64,000 nucleotides of DNA from Clostridia bacterium (lineage in GTDB: Bacteria; Bacillota; Clostridia; TANB77; CAG-465), in the NCBI GenBank assembly GCA_017626395.1, contig JAGAIU010000078.1:62001-126000 (forward strand). Reading direction: 5' to 3'. Shown here in pieces: positions 34,868 through 43,234 of this stretch (its first letter is position 1; each line of letters begins with the position of its first letter). Under the pieces are notes generated by a model that worked only from the letters and a program-made list of their open reading frames with translations, had not been told where the DNA came from and did not search any database. Made by a program: the position numbers and the translations under genes.

Positions 34868-36547
34868 ATGTTAGATGTAGAACTTAGTAAAGTCGCATTA
34901 AATTACGGCTTTAGCAAGAGCGTCTTAACAGACGCTACTTTCCAGGTTAACAGTGGTGACAAAGTTGCTATTGTTGGTGATAATGGAACTGGAAAAACTT
35001 CGATTTTCAATCTTATCGCAGGTATCGAAAGACCTTCTAGCGGTACTGTTAGTAAGAGAAAAGAGGCAACTGTTGGTTTCTTAACCCAGATTGCACCGGA
35101 TGCTCCTGCTAACCAAACTGTAAGGGAGTTCTTGAGAACCGCCTACGCAGAACTTGCACAACTTCAGACAAAGATGGCTGAATTAGAAGCAGTTATGGGT
35201 AATCCCGAAACTTCTCCTGAAGCTTTGGATAAAGCTATGGCTGCTTATGGTAAGGCACAGGATATGTTCATGAACGCTGGCGGATATGAGGTGGAAGCAA
35301 ATATCGAAAAGATGGCTGCTAACCTTAAGATTACTGATTTTCTTGATCAGGAATACAATTCGCTTAGCGGTGGACAGAAAACAATTGCTTGTCTTGCGCG
35401 TATGCTTTTGCAGCACCCGGATATTCTTCTTCTTGATGAACCTACCAATCATTTGGACATTCCTACTTTGGGATGGCTTGAGGACTTCATCAAGAACTAT
35501 CGCGGATCTGTTGTATTAGTATCGCATGACAGATACTTCTTGGATAAGACTATCAGTAAGGTGTTTGCTATCTCTGATGGTAAAATCAAAACCTACTTTG
35601 GAAACTACACTCAGTACACTGAAGCTTTAGCGGCTGAACGTGAACTTCAGGAACAGGCTTACGTTACTCAGCAGAAGAAAATTGCTGGTATGGAAGATAC
35701 TATTCGTAAGAATAGAGCATGGGGTGCACAGAGCTCCGAGAAAGCTTATAGAGTTGCTAAGCAGCTCGAAAGACGTATCGAGGAGATGGACAAGGTAGAA
35801 AGACCTAAAACCCAAAGAGATATCGCACTTAGCTTCAACCAGGAATCCAGATCTGGTAACGATGTTTTGCATATTGAAGATCTTTACTTCTCTTATGGAG
35901 ATGACATTCTCCTTTGCGGAGCTAATCTTGATCTTGAGTATGGACACAAAGTTTGCCTTATCGGAAAGAATGGTTGTGGCAAATCGACCGTACTTAAAAT
36001 CGTTCTTGGTATGCTTGGTGGCTATGATGGTACTGTTGCAATCGGTAGCAATGTAAAAATTGGTTACCTTCCTCAGCATGTTGCTTTTGAGGATGAGCGC
36101 AGAACTATCTTAGAAGAGTTCCAGAGACATTTCCAAGGTTCTCTTACTCAGGCATATTCCACTCTCGCAGCATTCCACTTCTTTGGTGAGGATGTTCATA
36201 AGCGCATTTCTTCTCTTTCTGGAGGAGAAAAGGTAAGACTTAAGTTTGCAGAGCTTGTTCAAAACGATGTAAACTTCCTTATCTTGGATGAACCTACTAA
36301 CCATTTGGATGTAAGGAATCGTGAGATTCTGGAAGAAGCATTGAACGATTTTGGTGGAACCGTTTTGTTTGTTTCTCATGACCGTTACTTTATCAACAAG
36401 GTTGCCAACAGAGTGGTGGAGCTTGAAGATGGTGAGTTTACTAGTTACTTAGGTGACTATGACTACTATCAGGAACGTAAGTCCGCTCCTCCCAGTTCTG
36501 TGAAACCTGATGATTCTGGCCCCAGGAAAGTCTTGAAGAGAAATTAA
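34868..36547 (+). CDS. ABC-F ATPase, island copy; candidate ribosome-protection protein
   Basis: 559 residues with two ABC domains and no membrane segments. Walker A motifs are GDNGTGKT and GKNGCGKST; signatures LSGGQKTIACLAR and LSGGEKVRLKFAE; Walker B LLLDEPTNHLD and LILDEPTNHLD. The interdomain linker (about 240-310) is helical and charged, like the arm that reaches the ribosomal peptidyl-transferase centre in antibiotic-resistance ABC-F proteins. Its G+C and codons match the island and differ from the native ABC-F at 37939. Inference: self-resistance to the cluster product; a housekeeping EttA-like role is the alternative. Confidence 0.9.
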   Translation: MLDVELSKVALNYGFSKSVLTDATFQVNSGDKVAIVGDNGTGKTSIFNLIAGIERPSSGTVSKRKEATVGFLTQIAPDAPANQTVREFLRTAYAELAQLQTKMAELEAVMGNPETSPEALDKAMAAYGKAQDMFMNAGGYEVEANIEKMAANLKITDFLDQEYNSLSGGQKTIACLARMLLQHPDILLLDEPTNHLDIPTLGWLEDFIKNYRGSVVLVSHDRYFLDKTISKVFAISDGKIKTYFGNYTQYTEALAAERELQEQAYVTQQKKIAGMEDTIRKNRAWGAQSSEKAYRVAKQLERRIEEMDKVERPKTQRDIALSFNQESRSGNDVLHIEDLYFSYGDDILLCGANLDLEYGHKVCLIGKNGCGKSTVLKIVLGMLGGYDGTVAIGSNVKIGYLPQHVAFEDERRTILEEFQRHFQGSLTQAYSTLAAFHFFGEDVHKRISSLSGGEKVRLKFAELVQNDVNFLILDEPTNHLDVRNREILEEALNDFGGTVLFVSHDRYFINKVANRVVELEDGEFTSYLGDYDYYQERKSAPPSSVKPDDSGPRKVLKRN

Positions 36548-36607
36548 GCCAAAGGAGTAGCATAGACTACTTGTAGCTTTGTGCTACTCCTAACTTTTCC
36601 ATTTGGC
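36548..36607 (+). other. Intercistronic hairpin between ABC-F and decarboxylase genes
   Basis: GCCAAA (36548-36553) pairs with TTTGGC (36602-36607), and inside it AGGAGTAGCA pairs with TGTGCTACTCCT. No T run follows the main stem, so it looks more like an RNA-stabilising or partial-attenuation element than a terminator. The gap of about 85 bases is the largest in the operon. Confidence 0.6.
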
Positions 36608-36632
36608 TGACGAGAAAAAGGAGGTTATAGCT

Positions 36633-37844
36633 ATGAATGAAAAAGTTCAAAGATATATCCGCGAACTCTTTTCTAATGACCCGGAAGTGATGGCTAATCC
36701 TACTTGTTATATTTACGACTTGGCTGAAATTTCTGAGAGAATTAGAGAGATTCAAAGGTATAAGCTTGCTAATGTATCACTCTATTATGCAATGAAAGCA
36801 AATCCTAACTTAACTGTACTTGAGCATGTGTTAGCACATGACGAGATTGCAGGAATTGAAATTGCATCGATCGGTGAGCTTGAAAAGGTGAGAAAGGCTG
36901 GTCTTAAAGAAGACTCTAGAGTACTCTTTACCGGTCCTGGTAAAACACCTAAAGAGCTTGAAGAGGCAGTAAGAAGTAAAATTAGATTTATCAATGTTGA
37001 ATCTGTAGTTGAAGCGATTCGTATCAACGAAATTGCTAAAAGACTTAATATCGCCAAAGTAAACATTCTCCTTAGAGTTAATATCAACTATTATCTTGAT
37101 GGAGCATCTGAATACATGGCTGGTATGTCTACTAAGATGGGCATTGATCAATCGAGATTTTATGATGACTACAAGATTATTTCTGAACTTGAGCATATTA
37201 ATATTTGTGGATTCCATGTTTTTGCAGCAGATGGCGTGCTGGACTATGAGATCTTGATCAGATATGCAGACGAAGTATTCAAGTTTGTACAAGAAGCTGA
37301 AAAGGTTGTCGGTAATGTAGATGTCATCGACTTCGGTGGCGGTTTTGGAATTGATTATACCAAAGCTGGTAGACATTTCGATACCAAGACATACTTTGAA
37401 GAACTTGGAAAAACTTTGAAGAAGTACTCTTTCGAGGGTAAGGAAATTATCCTTGAGCTTGGAAAGTTCATTGTTGGCAGTGCAGGTTACTATGTCACTC
37501 AGATAGTCGATATTAAAGACTGTAAGGGTATGAAGCATATCGTAACTGCTGGTGGTGTAAATCACATGAGACTGCCTATCGCAACTGATAGAAAACATCC
37601 CGTGTATATCATTGAGATGGGTGTACCTAATCTCTATGAAGGACAAATCGAAGTCTCTAATGAGACAGTAGATATTGAAGGTCCGCTGTGTATGACAGAG
37701 GACAAGATATCATGGAATGAGCCTATCGAACACGCGAGAATCGGAGATATTGTTGTATTGACGCAATCCGGAGCCTATTGTTTTAGTGCTTCGACATTAT
37801 GGTTTTTGAGCCATGAAATGCCGCTCGAAATCGTAATAAAATAA
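36633..37844 (+). CDS. Fold-III PLP-dependent decarboxylase (Orn/DAP/Arg decarboxylase 2 family)
   Basis: 403 residues from ATG 36633 behind GAGGTTATAG; a longer in-frame start at 36603 falls inside the hairpin. The alanine-racemase-like barrel carries the PLP lysine in YYAMKANPN, VEIASIGELEKV-like substrate entry residues, GFHVFAAD, IDFGGGFGID for phosphate binding, and a C-terminal beta domain with GPLCMTEDK (Cys at the usual intersubunit active-site position) and GAYCFSAS. It most likely decarboxylates a basic or D-configured amino acid. It closes the operon; a terminator follows. Confidence 0.85.
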   Translation: MNEKVQRYIRELFSNDPEVMANPTCYIYDLAEISERIREIQRYKLANVSLYYAMKANPNLTVLEHVLAHDEIAGIEIASIGELEKVRKAGLKEDSRVLFTGPGKTPKELEEAVRSKIRFINVESVVEAIRINEIAKRLNIAKVNILLRVNINYYLDGASEYMAGMSTKMGIDQSRFYDDYKIISELEHINICGFHVFAADGVLDYEILIRYADEVFKFVQEAEKVVGNVDVIDFGGGFGIDYTKAGRHFDTKTYFEELGKTLKKYSFEGKEIILELGKFIVGSAGYYVTQIVDIKDCKGMKHIVTAGGVNHMRLPIATDRKHPVYIIEMGVPNLYEGQIEVSNETVDIEGPLCMTEDKISWNEPIEHARIGDIVVLTQSGAYCFSASTLWFLSHEMPLEIVIK

Positions 37845-37851
37845 TCATAAA

Positions 37852-37892
37852 GAGGAGTTCCGTTCATTTGAACGGACTCCTTTTTTTTACGT
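37852..37892 (+). terminator. Terminator of the biosynthetic operon
   Basis: GGAGTTCCGTTC pairs with GAACGGACTCC around ATTT, followed by eight T. Confidence 0.9.
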
Positions 37893-37938
37893 TCAAAATA
37901 TGGTATAATATACAACATCTGAAAAAGTAGGAGTAATT

Positions 37939-39828
37939 ATGAATTATAAAATAGTAAATGGTGCCGTATCTTATGGTGCAGAAACCATTTTAGAAGAAAT
38001 AAATTTTGAAATTAAAGAGAAAGAAAAAATAGCTATTGTTGGAAGAAATGGTTGTGGTAAATCTACATTACTTAAAGCAATAATAGATAATGATATGCTA
38101 GAGGCAGGAATAGGTGAGAGTAAATTTGGTATATATAAACAAGGTTCACCTCAAATTGGATATTTAGAACAAATTCAATTTGAAGACTCTAATGAAACTT
38201 TACTTGGGGAAATACTTAAAGTATATAAACCATTAATTGAGCTTGAACAAAAAATAGCTAGACTTCAAGAAGAATTGAATACTAATTCTAATGATAAAAT
38301 AATAAAAGATTATACTAGTGCATTAGAAAGATATGAAATAATGGATGGCTATACATACAAAAAAGAGTATGAAACTGCAATATATAAATTTGGTTTTACT
38401 AAAGAAGATATGAATAAAAATGTTAATGAATTTTCTGGTGGACAAAAAACAAAAATTGCATTAATAAAACTATTACTTAGTAAACCGGATATATTACTTT
38501 TAGATGAGCCTACTAACCATTTAGATATTACAACTATAGAATGGTTAGAGTCATATCTTAAAAATTATCCTAAAGCGGTTGTTATAGTATCACACGATAG
38601 AATGTTCTTAGATAAAATAGTAAATAAAGTATATGAAATAGAATACGCCGCAATGACAGAATATACAGGAAACTTTACGTCATATGAAATTCAAAAGAGA
38701 ATGAACTATGAAAAACAACTTAAAGATTATGAATATCAACAAAAAGAGATAAAACGTTTACAAGCTATTGCAGATAGGTTTAGATATAAGCCTACAAAAG
38801 CCAAAATGGCACTTTCTAAGCTTAAACAAATAGAGAGAATGATAATAGTAGAAGAACCTAATAAATACGATTTAAAGTCATTTCACACTAATTTTAGCAT
38901 TGATAGAGAAAGTGGAAAGCTTGTATTAAAAGTAAAAGACTTAAAAATAGGTTATGATAAAGAATTAGCACAAGTATCTTTTGATTTATTTAAAGGACAA
39001 AAGCTAGCTATTATTGGTGCTAATGGTATGGGAAAATCTACATTACTTAAGACATTAATTAATCAAATACCACAACTAAGTGGTGAATTTGAATATGGTT
39101 ATCATGTAGACCAAGCATATTTTGATCAACAAATGGACTTTGTAGATAAAGAAAAGACGGTACTTGAAGAATTTAGTGAATCTTTTCCTAATCTTACAAT
39201 AACTGAAACTAGAAGTTCGCTTGCTGCATTTATGTTTTACCAAGATGATATAGAAAGACAAATAAAATTATTATCTGGTGGAGAAAAAGTAAGACTTGCA
39301 CTTTGTAAAATATTAAAAAATGGACCAAACTTATTGTTATTAGATGAACCTACAAACCATATGGATATAGTAGGAAAAGAGAGTTTAGAAAATTTACTAA
39401 AAGCATATAAAGGAACAGTTCTTGTTGTGTCTCATGATAGATATTTTGTAAATAAAATAGCAGATTCATTATTAATATTTGAAAATGGAAAAGTAACATA
39501 TTTTAAAGGTACTTACCAAGAGTATTTGGATACTAAACCTCAAATAGAAGAACAAGTAGTAAATACAGAAAAGAAAGAGAAAAAAGAAAATAGTCAGTAT
39601 CTCGAAAATAAAGAAAAAAATAGAATTAAAAATAAGATAAATAAATTAGAAAATGAGATTGCTAAAAGAGAAGAAAAGATAGCTCAGCTTCAACAAGAAA
39701 TGATGAGTGATGAAGTTTGTACAAGTTATACTAAACTTGCAGAATTACAAGAAAAAGTTCAAAAACTAGAAAATGAAATAGAAGAGAGAATGACTGAGTG
39801 GGAAGAACTTAGTAATATGATAAATTAA
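37939..39828 (+). CDS. ABC-F ATPase with C-terminal coiled coil (YdiF/YfmR/Uup-like)
   Basis: 629 residues. Two ABC domains (Walker A GRNGCGKST and GANGMGKST; signatures FSGGQKTKIAL and LSGGEKVRLAL; Walker B LLLDEPTNHLD and LLLDEPTNHMD) are joined by a charged linker, then a Lys/Glu-rich coiled-coil tail (about 535-629). This matches housekeeping translation factors of the Uup/YfmR/YdiF type that relieve stalled ribosomes. Codon use is native A+T-rich, in contrast to the island ABC-F. An extended -10 TGGTATAAT lies at 37901-37909. Confidence 0.9.
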   Translation: MNYKIVNGAVSYGAETILEEINFEIKEKEKIAIVGRNGCGKSTLLKAIIDNDMLEAGIGESKFGIYKQGSPQIGYLEQIQFEDSNETLLGEILKVYKPLIELEQKIARLQEELNTNSNDKIIKDYTSALERYEIMDGYTYKKEYETAIYKFGFTKEDMNKNVNEFSGGQKTKIALIKLLLSKPDILLLDEPTNHLDITTIEWLESYLKNYPKAVVIVSHDRMFLDKIVNKVYEIEYAAMTEYTGNFTSYEIQKRMNYEKQLKDYEYQQKEIKRLQAIADRFRYKPTKAKMALSKLKQIERMIIVEEPNKYDLKSFHTNFSIDRESGKLVLKVKDLKIGYDKELAQVSFDLFKGQKLAIIGANGMGKSTLLKTLINQIPQLSGEFEYGYHVDQAYFDQQMDFVDKEKTVLEEFSESFPNLTITETRSSLAAFMFYQDDIERQIKLLSGGEKVRLALCKILKNGPNLLLLDEPTNHMDIVGKESLENLLKAYKGTVLVVSHDRYFVNKIADSLLIFENGKVTYFKGTYQEYLDTKPQIEEQVVNTEKKEKKENSQYLENKEKNRIKNKINKLENEIAKREEKIAQLQQEMMSDEVCTSYTKLAELQEKVQKLENEIEERMTEWEELSNMIN

Positions 39829-39885
39829 AAATAAAAGGAAAAACAAAAGGACAATAAAATTAAATAAAAGAAAAAAGAAAACAAA

Positions 39886-39916
39886 AAATAAGCACAACAT
39901 ACGTTGTGCTTATTAA
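39886..39916 (-). terminator. Terminator of the 175-codon minus-strand gene
   Basis: AATAAGCACAAC pairs with GTTGTGCTTATT; on the minus strand a T run follows. Confidence 0.8.
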
Positions 39917-40431
39917 CATTTTATTGACCGTTCAGTTATTCTATATAATCCTGTTGAATACTCAGGATAGTTCTCTTTAAAATGTTTGTATTCATGAGAA
40001 AATAATTCATACTCAGATAATGTTTTTGCGCTACTTCTTGCTATTTGTTTTTCAAACTCGTAACCGATTTCTTTAGCTTTTTCAATTGGAAGCATAATCA
40101 TTAAAGTAGTATCAATTACTAGTCCGTTTTTAACGACCCACGCGTGTCCACCTTTTTCAGCTCTTTTGGTACCTATTAATCCAGAAAATTTTCCATAAAC
40201 TAAATCAGAATCTTCAATGTTTTGTACTAGATATCTTGAAGTCAATCCACAATGCCCAATATTAAAACCATATTCATAAACGTCAAACATTGAAAAAACA
40301 TAGTCTTCATACATTTCATCAAGCTTTATATCTAAAACCAGATTCTTTAAGTTTTCCTTCCATGCATATTGATTTAAATCAATACCGATTCTTTTTGAGA
40401 TAATCTCTCTCAAAATTTCTGAAGGCATCAT
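39913..40431 (-). CDS. Putative Cys-His-Asp (papain/transglutaminase-like) protein
   Basis: 172 residues from the ATG at 40431 (AAAAGGAGTGG upstream). No family recognised with confidence, but Cys61 (GHCGLTSRYLV), His96 (GGHAWVV) and Asp107 (GLVIDTTL) follow the order and spacing of the papain-like/transglutaminase/arylamine-acetyltransferase superfamily. No signal peptide, so it is cytoplasmic. It is transcribed divergently from the Panacea-domain gene from adjoining promoters that share an inverted repeat, suggesting joint control. Confidence 0.55.
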   Translation of the reverse strand: MMPSEILREIISKRIGIDLNQYAWKENLKNLVLDIKLDEMYEDYVFSMFDVYEYGFNIGHCGLTSRYLVQNIEDSDLVYGKFSGLIGTKRAEKGGHAWVVKNGLVIDTTLMIMLPIEKAKEIGYEFEKQIARSSAKTLSEYELFSHEYKHFKENYPEYSTGLYRITERSIKC

Positions 40432-40466
40432 TAGCACCACTCCTTTTAAATTTAAATTATGTTAGA

Positions 40467-40495
40467 ATTATAGCATAAAACAAATGTTATGTAAA
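40467..40495 (-). promoter_or_regulatory. Promoter of the Cys-His-Asp protein gene
   Basis: Minus strand: TTTACA (40495-40490), 17-base spacer, TATAAT (40472-40467), with TGC extension. Confidence 0.8.
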
Positions 40496-40513
40496 GAAAA
40501 ACGACGCTTTACA
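40490..40513. promoter_or_regulatory. Candidate shared operator between divergent promoters
   Basis: Inverted repeat TGTAAAG-N10-CTTTACA. It covers the minus-strand -35 and abuts the plus-strand -35 (40514), so a bound dimer could control both genes. Confidence 0.55.
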
Positions 40514-40542
40514 TTGACAAAATTAACATAAAATAGTATAAT
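40514..40542 (+). promoter_or_regulatory. Promoter of the Panacea-domain gene
   Basis: TTGACA (40514-40519), 17-base spacer, TATAAT (40537-40542). Confidence 0.85.
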
Positions 40543-40631
40543 CTAAGCGTACAGAAATATATTTTACTGTATTTAATTAAAAAGCAGAATATTTAATAAC
40601 TAACTAATTATTAAAAAGGAGGGATTTTAAA

Positions 40632-41081
40632 ATGTGTGATGTTTTAGATGTCGCAAGATACTTTTTAAGTATCGATCCAAATTTAACAGAGAAACAATTA
40701 CAAAAACTCGTATACTATTCATATGTTTGGTATATTGCTAAGCATAACAGAAGAAAGAGTAGTATAAAAAGGAAGCTTTTTAAAGAAGCACCAGAAGCAT
40801 GGCTTCATGGACCTGTATTTTATACATTATACAGAGAAATGAAAAATAATGACTATAAACTACCAATGGATGATAGTTATAAGTCACATTTATCTGAATA
40901 TAAGATGAATTTCCTAAATGTAATATACAACACTTATGGGAAATATTCAGGAAAGAATCTTGAGGCAATGGCTTGTTCAGAAGAACCTTGGAGAAAAGCA
41001 AGAAAAGGTGTAGAAAGAGAAGTAACAACAACGAAACAAATAAATGATATAGATATATATGAATTCTATACAAAAGAGTAA
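40632..41081 (+). CDS. Panacea/SocA-domain (DUF4065) protein
   Basis: 149 residues. The family pattern is clear: LTEKQLQKLVYYSYVWYIA near the N terminus, EAWLHGPVFYTLYREM in the middle, and a C-terminal SEEPWRKAR. Panacea domains are best known as antitoxin modules that neutralise varied toxins and as the proteolytic adaptor SocA. AAAGGAGGG precedes ATG 40632. No classic toxin is adjacent on the same strand; the divergent Cys-His-Asp protein is the nearest candidate partner. Confidence 0.78.
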   Translation: MCDVLDVARYFLSIDPNLTEKQLQKLVYYSYVWYIAKHNRRKSSIKRKLFKEAPEAWLHGPVFYTLYREMKNNDYKLPMDDSYKSHLSEYKMNFLNVIYNTYGKYSGKNLEAMACSEEPWRKARKGVEREVTTTKQINDIDIYEFYTKE

Positions 41082-41090
41082 TTAGGAAAG

Positions 41091-41119
41091 TAGTACCTTA
41101 AAAAAGGTACTATTTTTTA
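41091..41119 (+). terminator. Terminator after the Panacea gene
   Basis: AGTACCTT pairs with AAGGTACT around an A-rich loop, followed by T residues. Confidence 0.8.
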
Positions 41120-41182
41120 TACTTTAAATACTAGACAAGATAGTGTATAATATATGTAGTAAAAAACAAGGAGGAATACACT

Positions 41183-41608
41183 ATGGAATGGAATCAAATG
41201 TTACCAGAATTTGATGTTTTTAATCTAGAAGAAACACTACATTTCTATGTAGATTTAATTGGTTTCCATGTTGAATATGATAGACCAGAAGATAGATTTG
41301 CTTTTCTTCAATTTGAAAAAGTTCAAATAATGGTTCAAGAAATAGATAAAGAAAATAATAAATGGGGAACAGGAGAATTAAAATATCCACTAGGAATAGG
41401 AATTAATTTCCAAATAGATGTTACAAATATAGATGAAATATATAATAGATTAAAAGCAGAAAAATATAAAATATTTGTAGAAATGGAAGATCATTGGTAT
41501 AGAAAAGATAATGTACTAATGGGTTGTAGAGAATTTTTAGTACAAGATCCTAATGGTTTTGTTTTAAGATTTAGTCAAGATTTAGAGAATAGACCTGTGG
41601 AAGAATAA
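41183..41608 (+). CDS. VOC (glyoxalase/bleomycin-resistance-like) protein
   Basis: 141 residues with two beta-alpha-beta-beta-beta modules of the vicinal-oxygen-chelate fold: LEETLHFYVDLIGFHVEYD in the first and REFLVQDPNGFVLRFSQDL in the second. Metal-ligand positions are partly lost, as in binding-type members such as bleomycin-resistance proteins. CAAGGAGG gives ATG 41183. Substrate unknown; monocistronic. Confidence 0.85.
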   Translation: MEWNQMLPEFDVFNLEETLHFYVDLIGFHVEYDRPEDRFAFLQFEKVQIMVQEIDKENNKWGTGELKYPLGIGINFQIDVTNIDEIYNRLKAEKYKIFVEMEDHWYRKDNVLMGCREFLVQDPNGFVLRFSQDLENRPVEE

Positions 41609-41617
41609 TAAAAAAGC

Positions 41618-41660
41618 AAAACACTTAGACTTAAAATAAAAAGTTTAGGTGTTTTTTTAT
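41618..41660 (+). terminator. Terminator after the VOC gene
   Basis: AAACACTTAGACTT pairs with AAGTTTAGGTGTTT (G-T pair included), then T residues. Confidence 0.8.
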
Positions 41661-41674
41661 ATAGGAGAACGAAT

Positions 41675-43198
41675 ATGAAAATTAATAATATATCAAGGTA
41701 TTTTGAAGAGAGAATTTTAAAAAGAGGATATAAGTATTATAAAGAAGGAAAAGTTATATCTATTAATAAAATAAAAAAAGATATAATTGCCAATGTACAA
41801 GGAAGTAATACATATAAAGTAAAAATATCTTTAGAAGATAAAGATTACATTCAAATGAAATGTAATTGTCCATATGAATATAGTTGTAAGCATGAAGCTG
41901 CCGCTTTATATAAAATAAAATTAGAAGGAATAAAATCTAGTATTTCTTCTAAAGTCCATAGTTTTAAAAATGAACAAGAATTAGAAAATACACTAAATAT
42001 TGAACTAGAAGATTTTAAAACTCAAAATTTTTGCGAGTGGGTTACAGAGGAAGAAATATATTTAATATTAAAAAAATATATAAAAGTAATACTAAATTTA
42101 CAAGATAATAATATGAAATTTATTTACTTTATTAAAATTTTAAATTGGATTAGAACTATTAAAGATAATATTTTATATATCTATAATCTTAAAGATGAAG
42201 AAGATTATTATGACTGGGAAGATGAATTGGAATTCGAAATGGAGCAAGAGCCATACCAATCAGCTTTATATCAAAATATATTTAAAGATTTTAGAGATAT
42301 TTTAGAAAATACAGAGTATTTGCAAGCCTACTGTAATGAATTAGAAAAAATAGAAACTTTTGATTATTTGTTCTCAAAAGAAATAAATATATTAGTATAT
42401 CGTGTAAAAAATAAAGATATGGCTAAAATAATAATAGGGTTATTAAAGAAATTAATAAAAAAAGATAATAACTTCGAAGACTATGAGGTTAAAATTATAG
42501 AATTAAGCTTTAAATATATAGATTCTGAAAAAACAATTGAATATTTGAAGAAAAATTTATATTTAAATCATTTACGTGATGCTTTAATTAGACTAGTAAA
42601 AAATGATATACAAGAGTATAGACAAGTATTAGAAATGATTTATCAATTAAATAAAGAATATACTCCTTATCTCTACGTAAGAGACCTTGCAGGTATATAT
42701 TTCAAAAGTGGAGATATAGAAGAGTATAAAAAAATAGCAAAAGCATTATTAATTAAAGAGTCTACTTATTCAACATATTTAGATATAAAAAAAGTATATT
42801 CTTTAGATGAGTGGGAAAAAGTTAAGTTTAGTTATATAGATTGTATGAACGAAACGCCACATACATACGTAAACATTTTATTAGATGAGAATATGAATGA
42901 TGAAGCATTTGAATATCTAAAAAAACATAACATATATGAAATAAGTAAATGTATGACTAAATTACTAGAAATAAATCGTAGAAAAGCATACACTTTATAT
43001 AAAAATGCTATGATATCTAAAATGAAAGTGGCATCTGCTTATTATGATTATGAAGAATTAAATGAATATTTGAATTATTCTAAATTATATCTAAAAGATG
43101 AAGAAATCATAGATATAATCAATTCTTTTATAAAGAGATACCCTAATAAGAAAGAAACGATTTCAAAACTTGAATTTTATAGAGATACGTATTTATAA
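41675..43198 (+). CDS. SWIM zinc-finger protein
   Basis: 507 residues. The N-terminal SWIM motif C-x-C-xn-C-x-H is visible as CNCPYEYSCKHEAA (about residues 68-81) after the usual RGYKYYKEGKV lead-in. The rest is a long helical, TPR-like repeat region (about 110-507), highly charged and A+T-rich. SWIM domains bind DNA, RNA or proteins and often accompany SNF2 helicases; none lies nearby. It starts soon after the VOC terminator and has a terminator of its own. Confidence 0.82.
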   Translation: MKINNISRYFEERILKRGYKYYKEGKVISINKIKKDIIANVQGSNTYKVKISLEDKDYIQMKCNCPYEYSCKHEAAALYKIKLEGIKSSISSKVHSFKNEQELENTLNIELEDFKTQNFCEWVTEEEIYLILKKYIKVILNLQDNNMKFIYFIKILNWIRTIKDNILYIYNLKDEEDYYDWEDELEFEMEQEPYQSALYQNIFKDFRDILENTEYLQAYCNELEKIETFDYLFSKEINILVYRVKNKDMAKIIIGLLKKLIKKDNNFEDYEVKIIELSFKYIDSEKTIEYLKKNLYLNHLRDALIRLVKNDIQEYRQVLEMIYQLNKEYTPYLYVRDLAGIYFKSGDIEEYKKIAKALLIKESTYSTYLDIKKVYSLDEWEKVKFSYIDCMNETPHTYVNILLDENMNDEAFEYLKKHNIYEISKCMTKLLEINRRKAYTLYKNAMISKMKVASAYYDYEELNEYLNYSKLYLKDEEIIDIINSFIKRYPNKKETISKLEFYRDTYL

Positions 43199-43201
43199 AA
43201 T

Positions 43202-43231
43202 AAAAAAGCACCAAACAAGGTGCTTTTTTTA
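43202..43231. terminator. Bidirectional terminator between SWIM and gerQ-like genes
   Basis: AAAAAAGCACC pairs with GGTGCTTTTTT, giving T runs on both strands. Confidence 0.88.
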
Positions 43232-43234
43232 TGT

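Noticed and set aside
36831-37646. Minus-strand open frame of 271 codons opposite the decarboxylase gene
   Set aside because: Composition and lack of motifs show it is an antisense shadow; the plus strand has a complete PLP enzyme.
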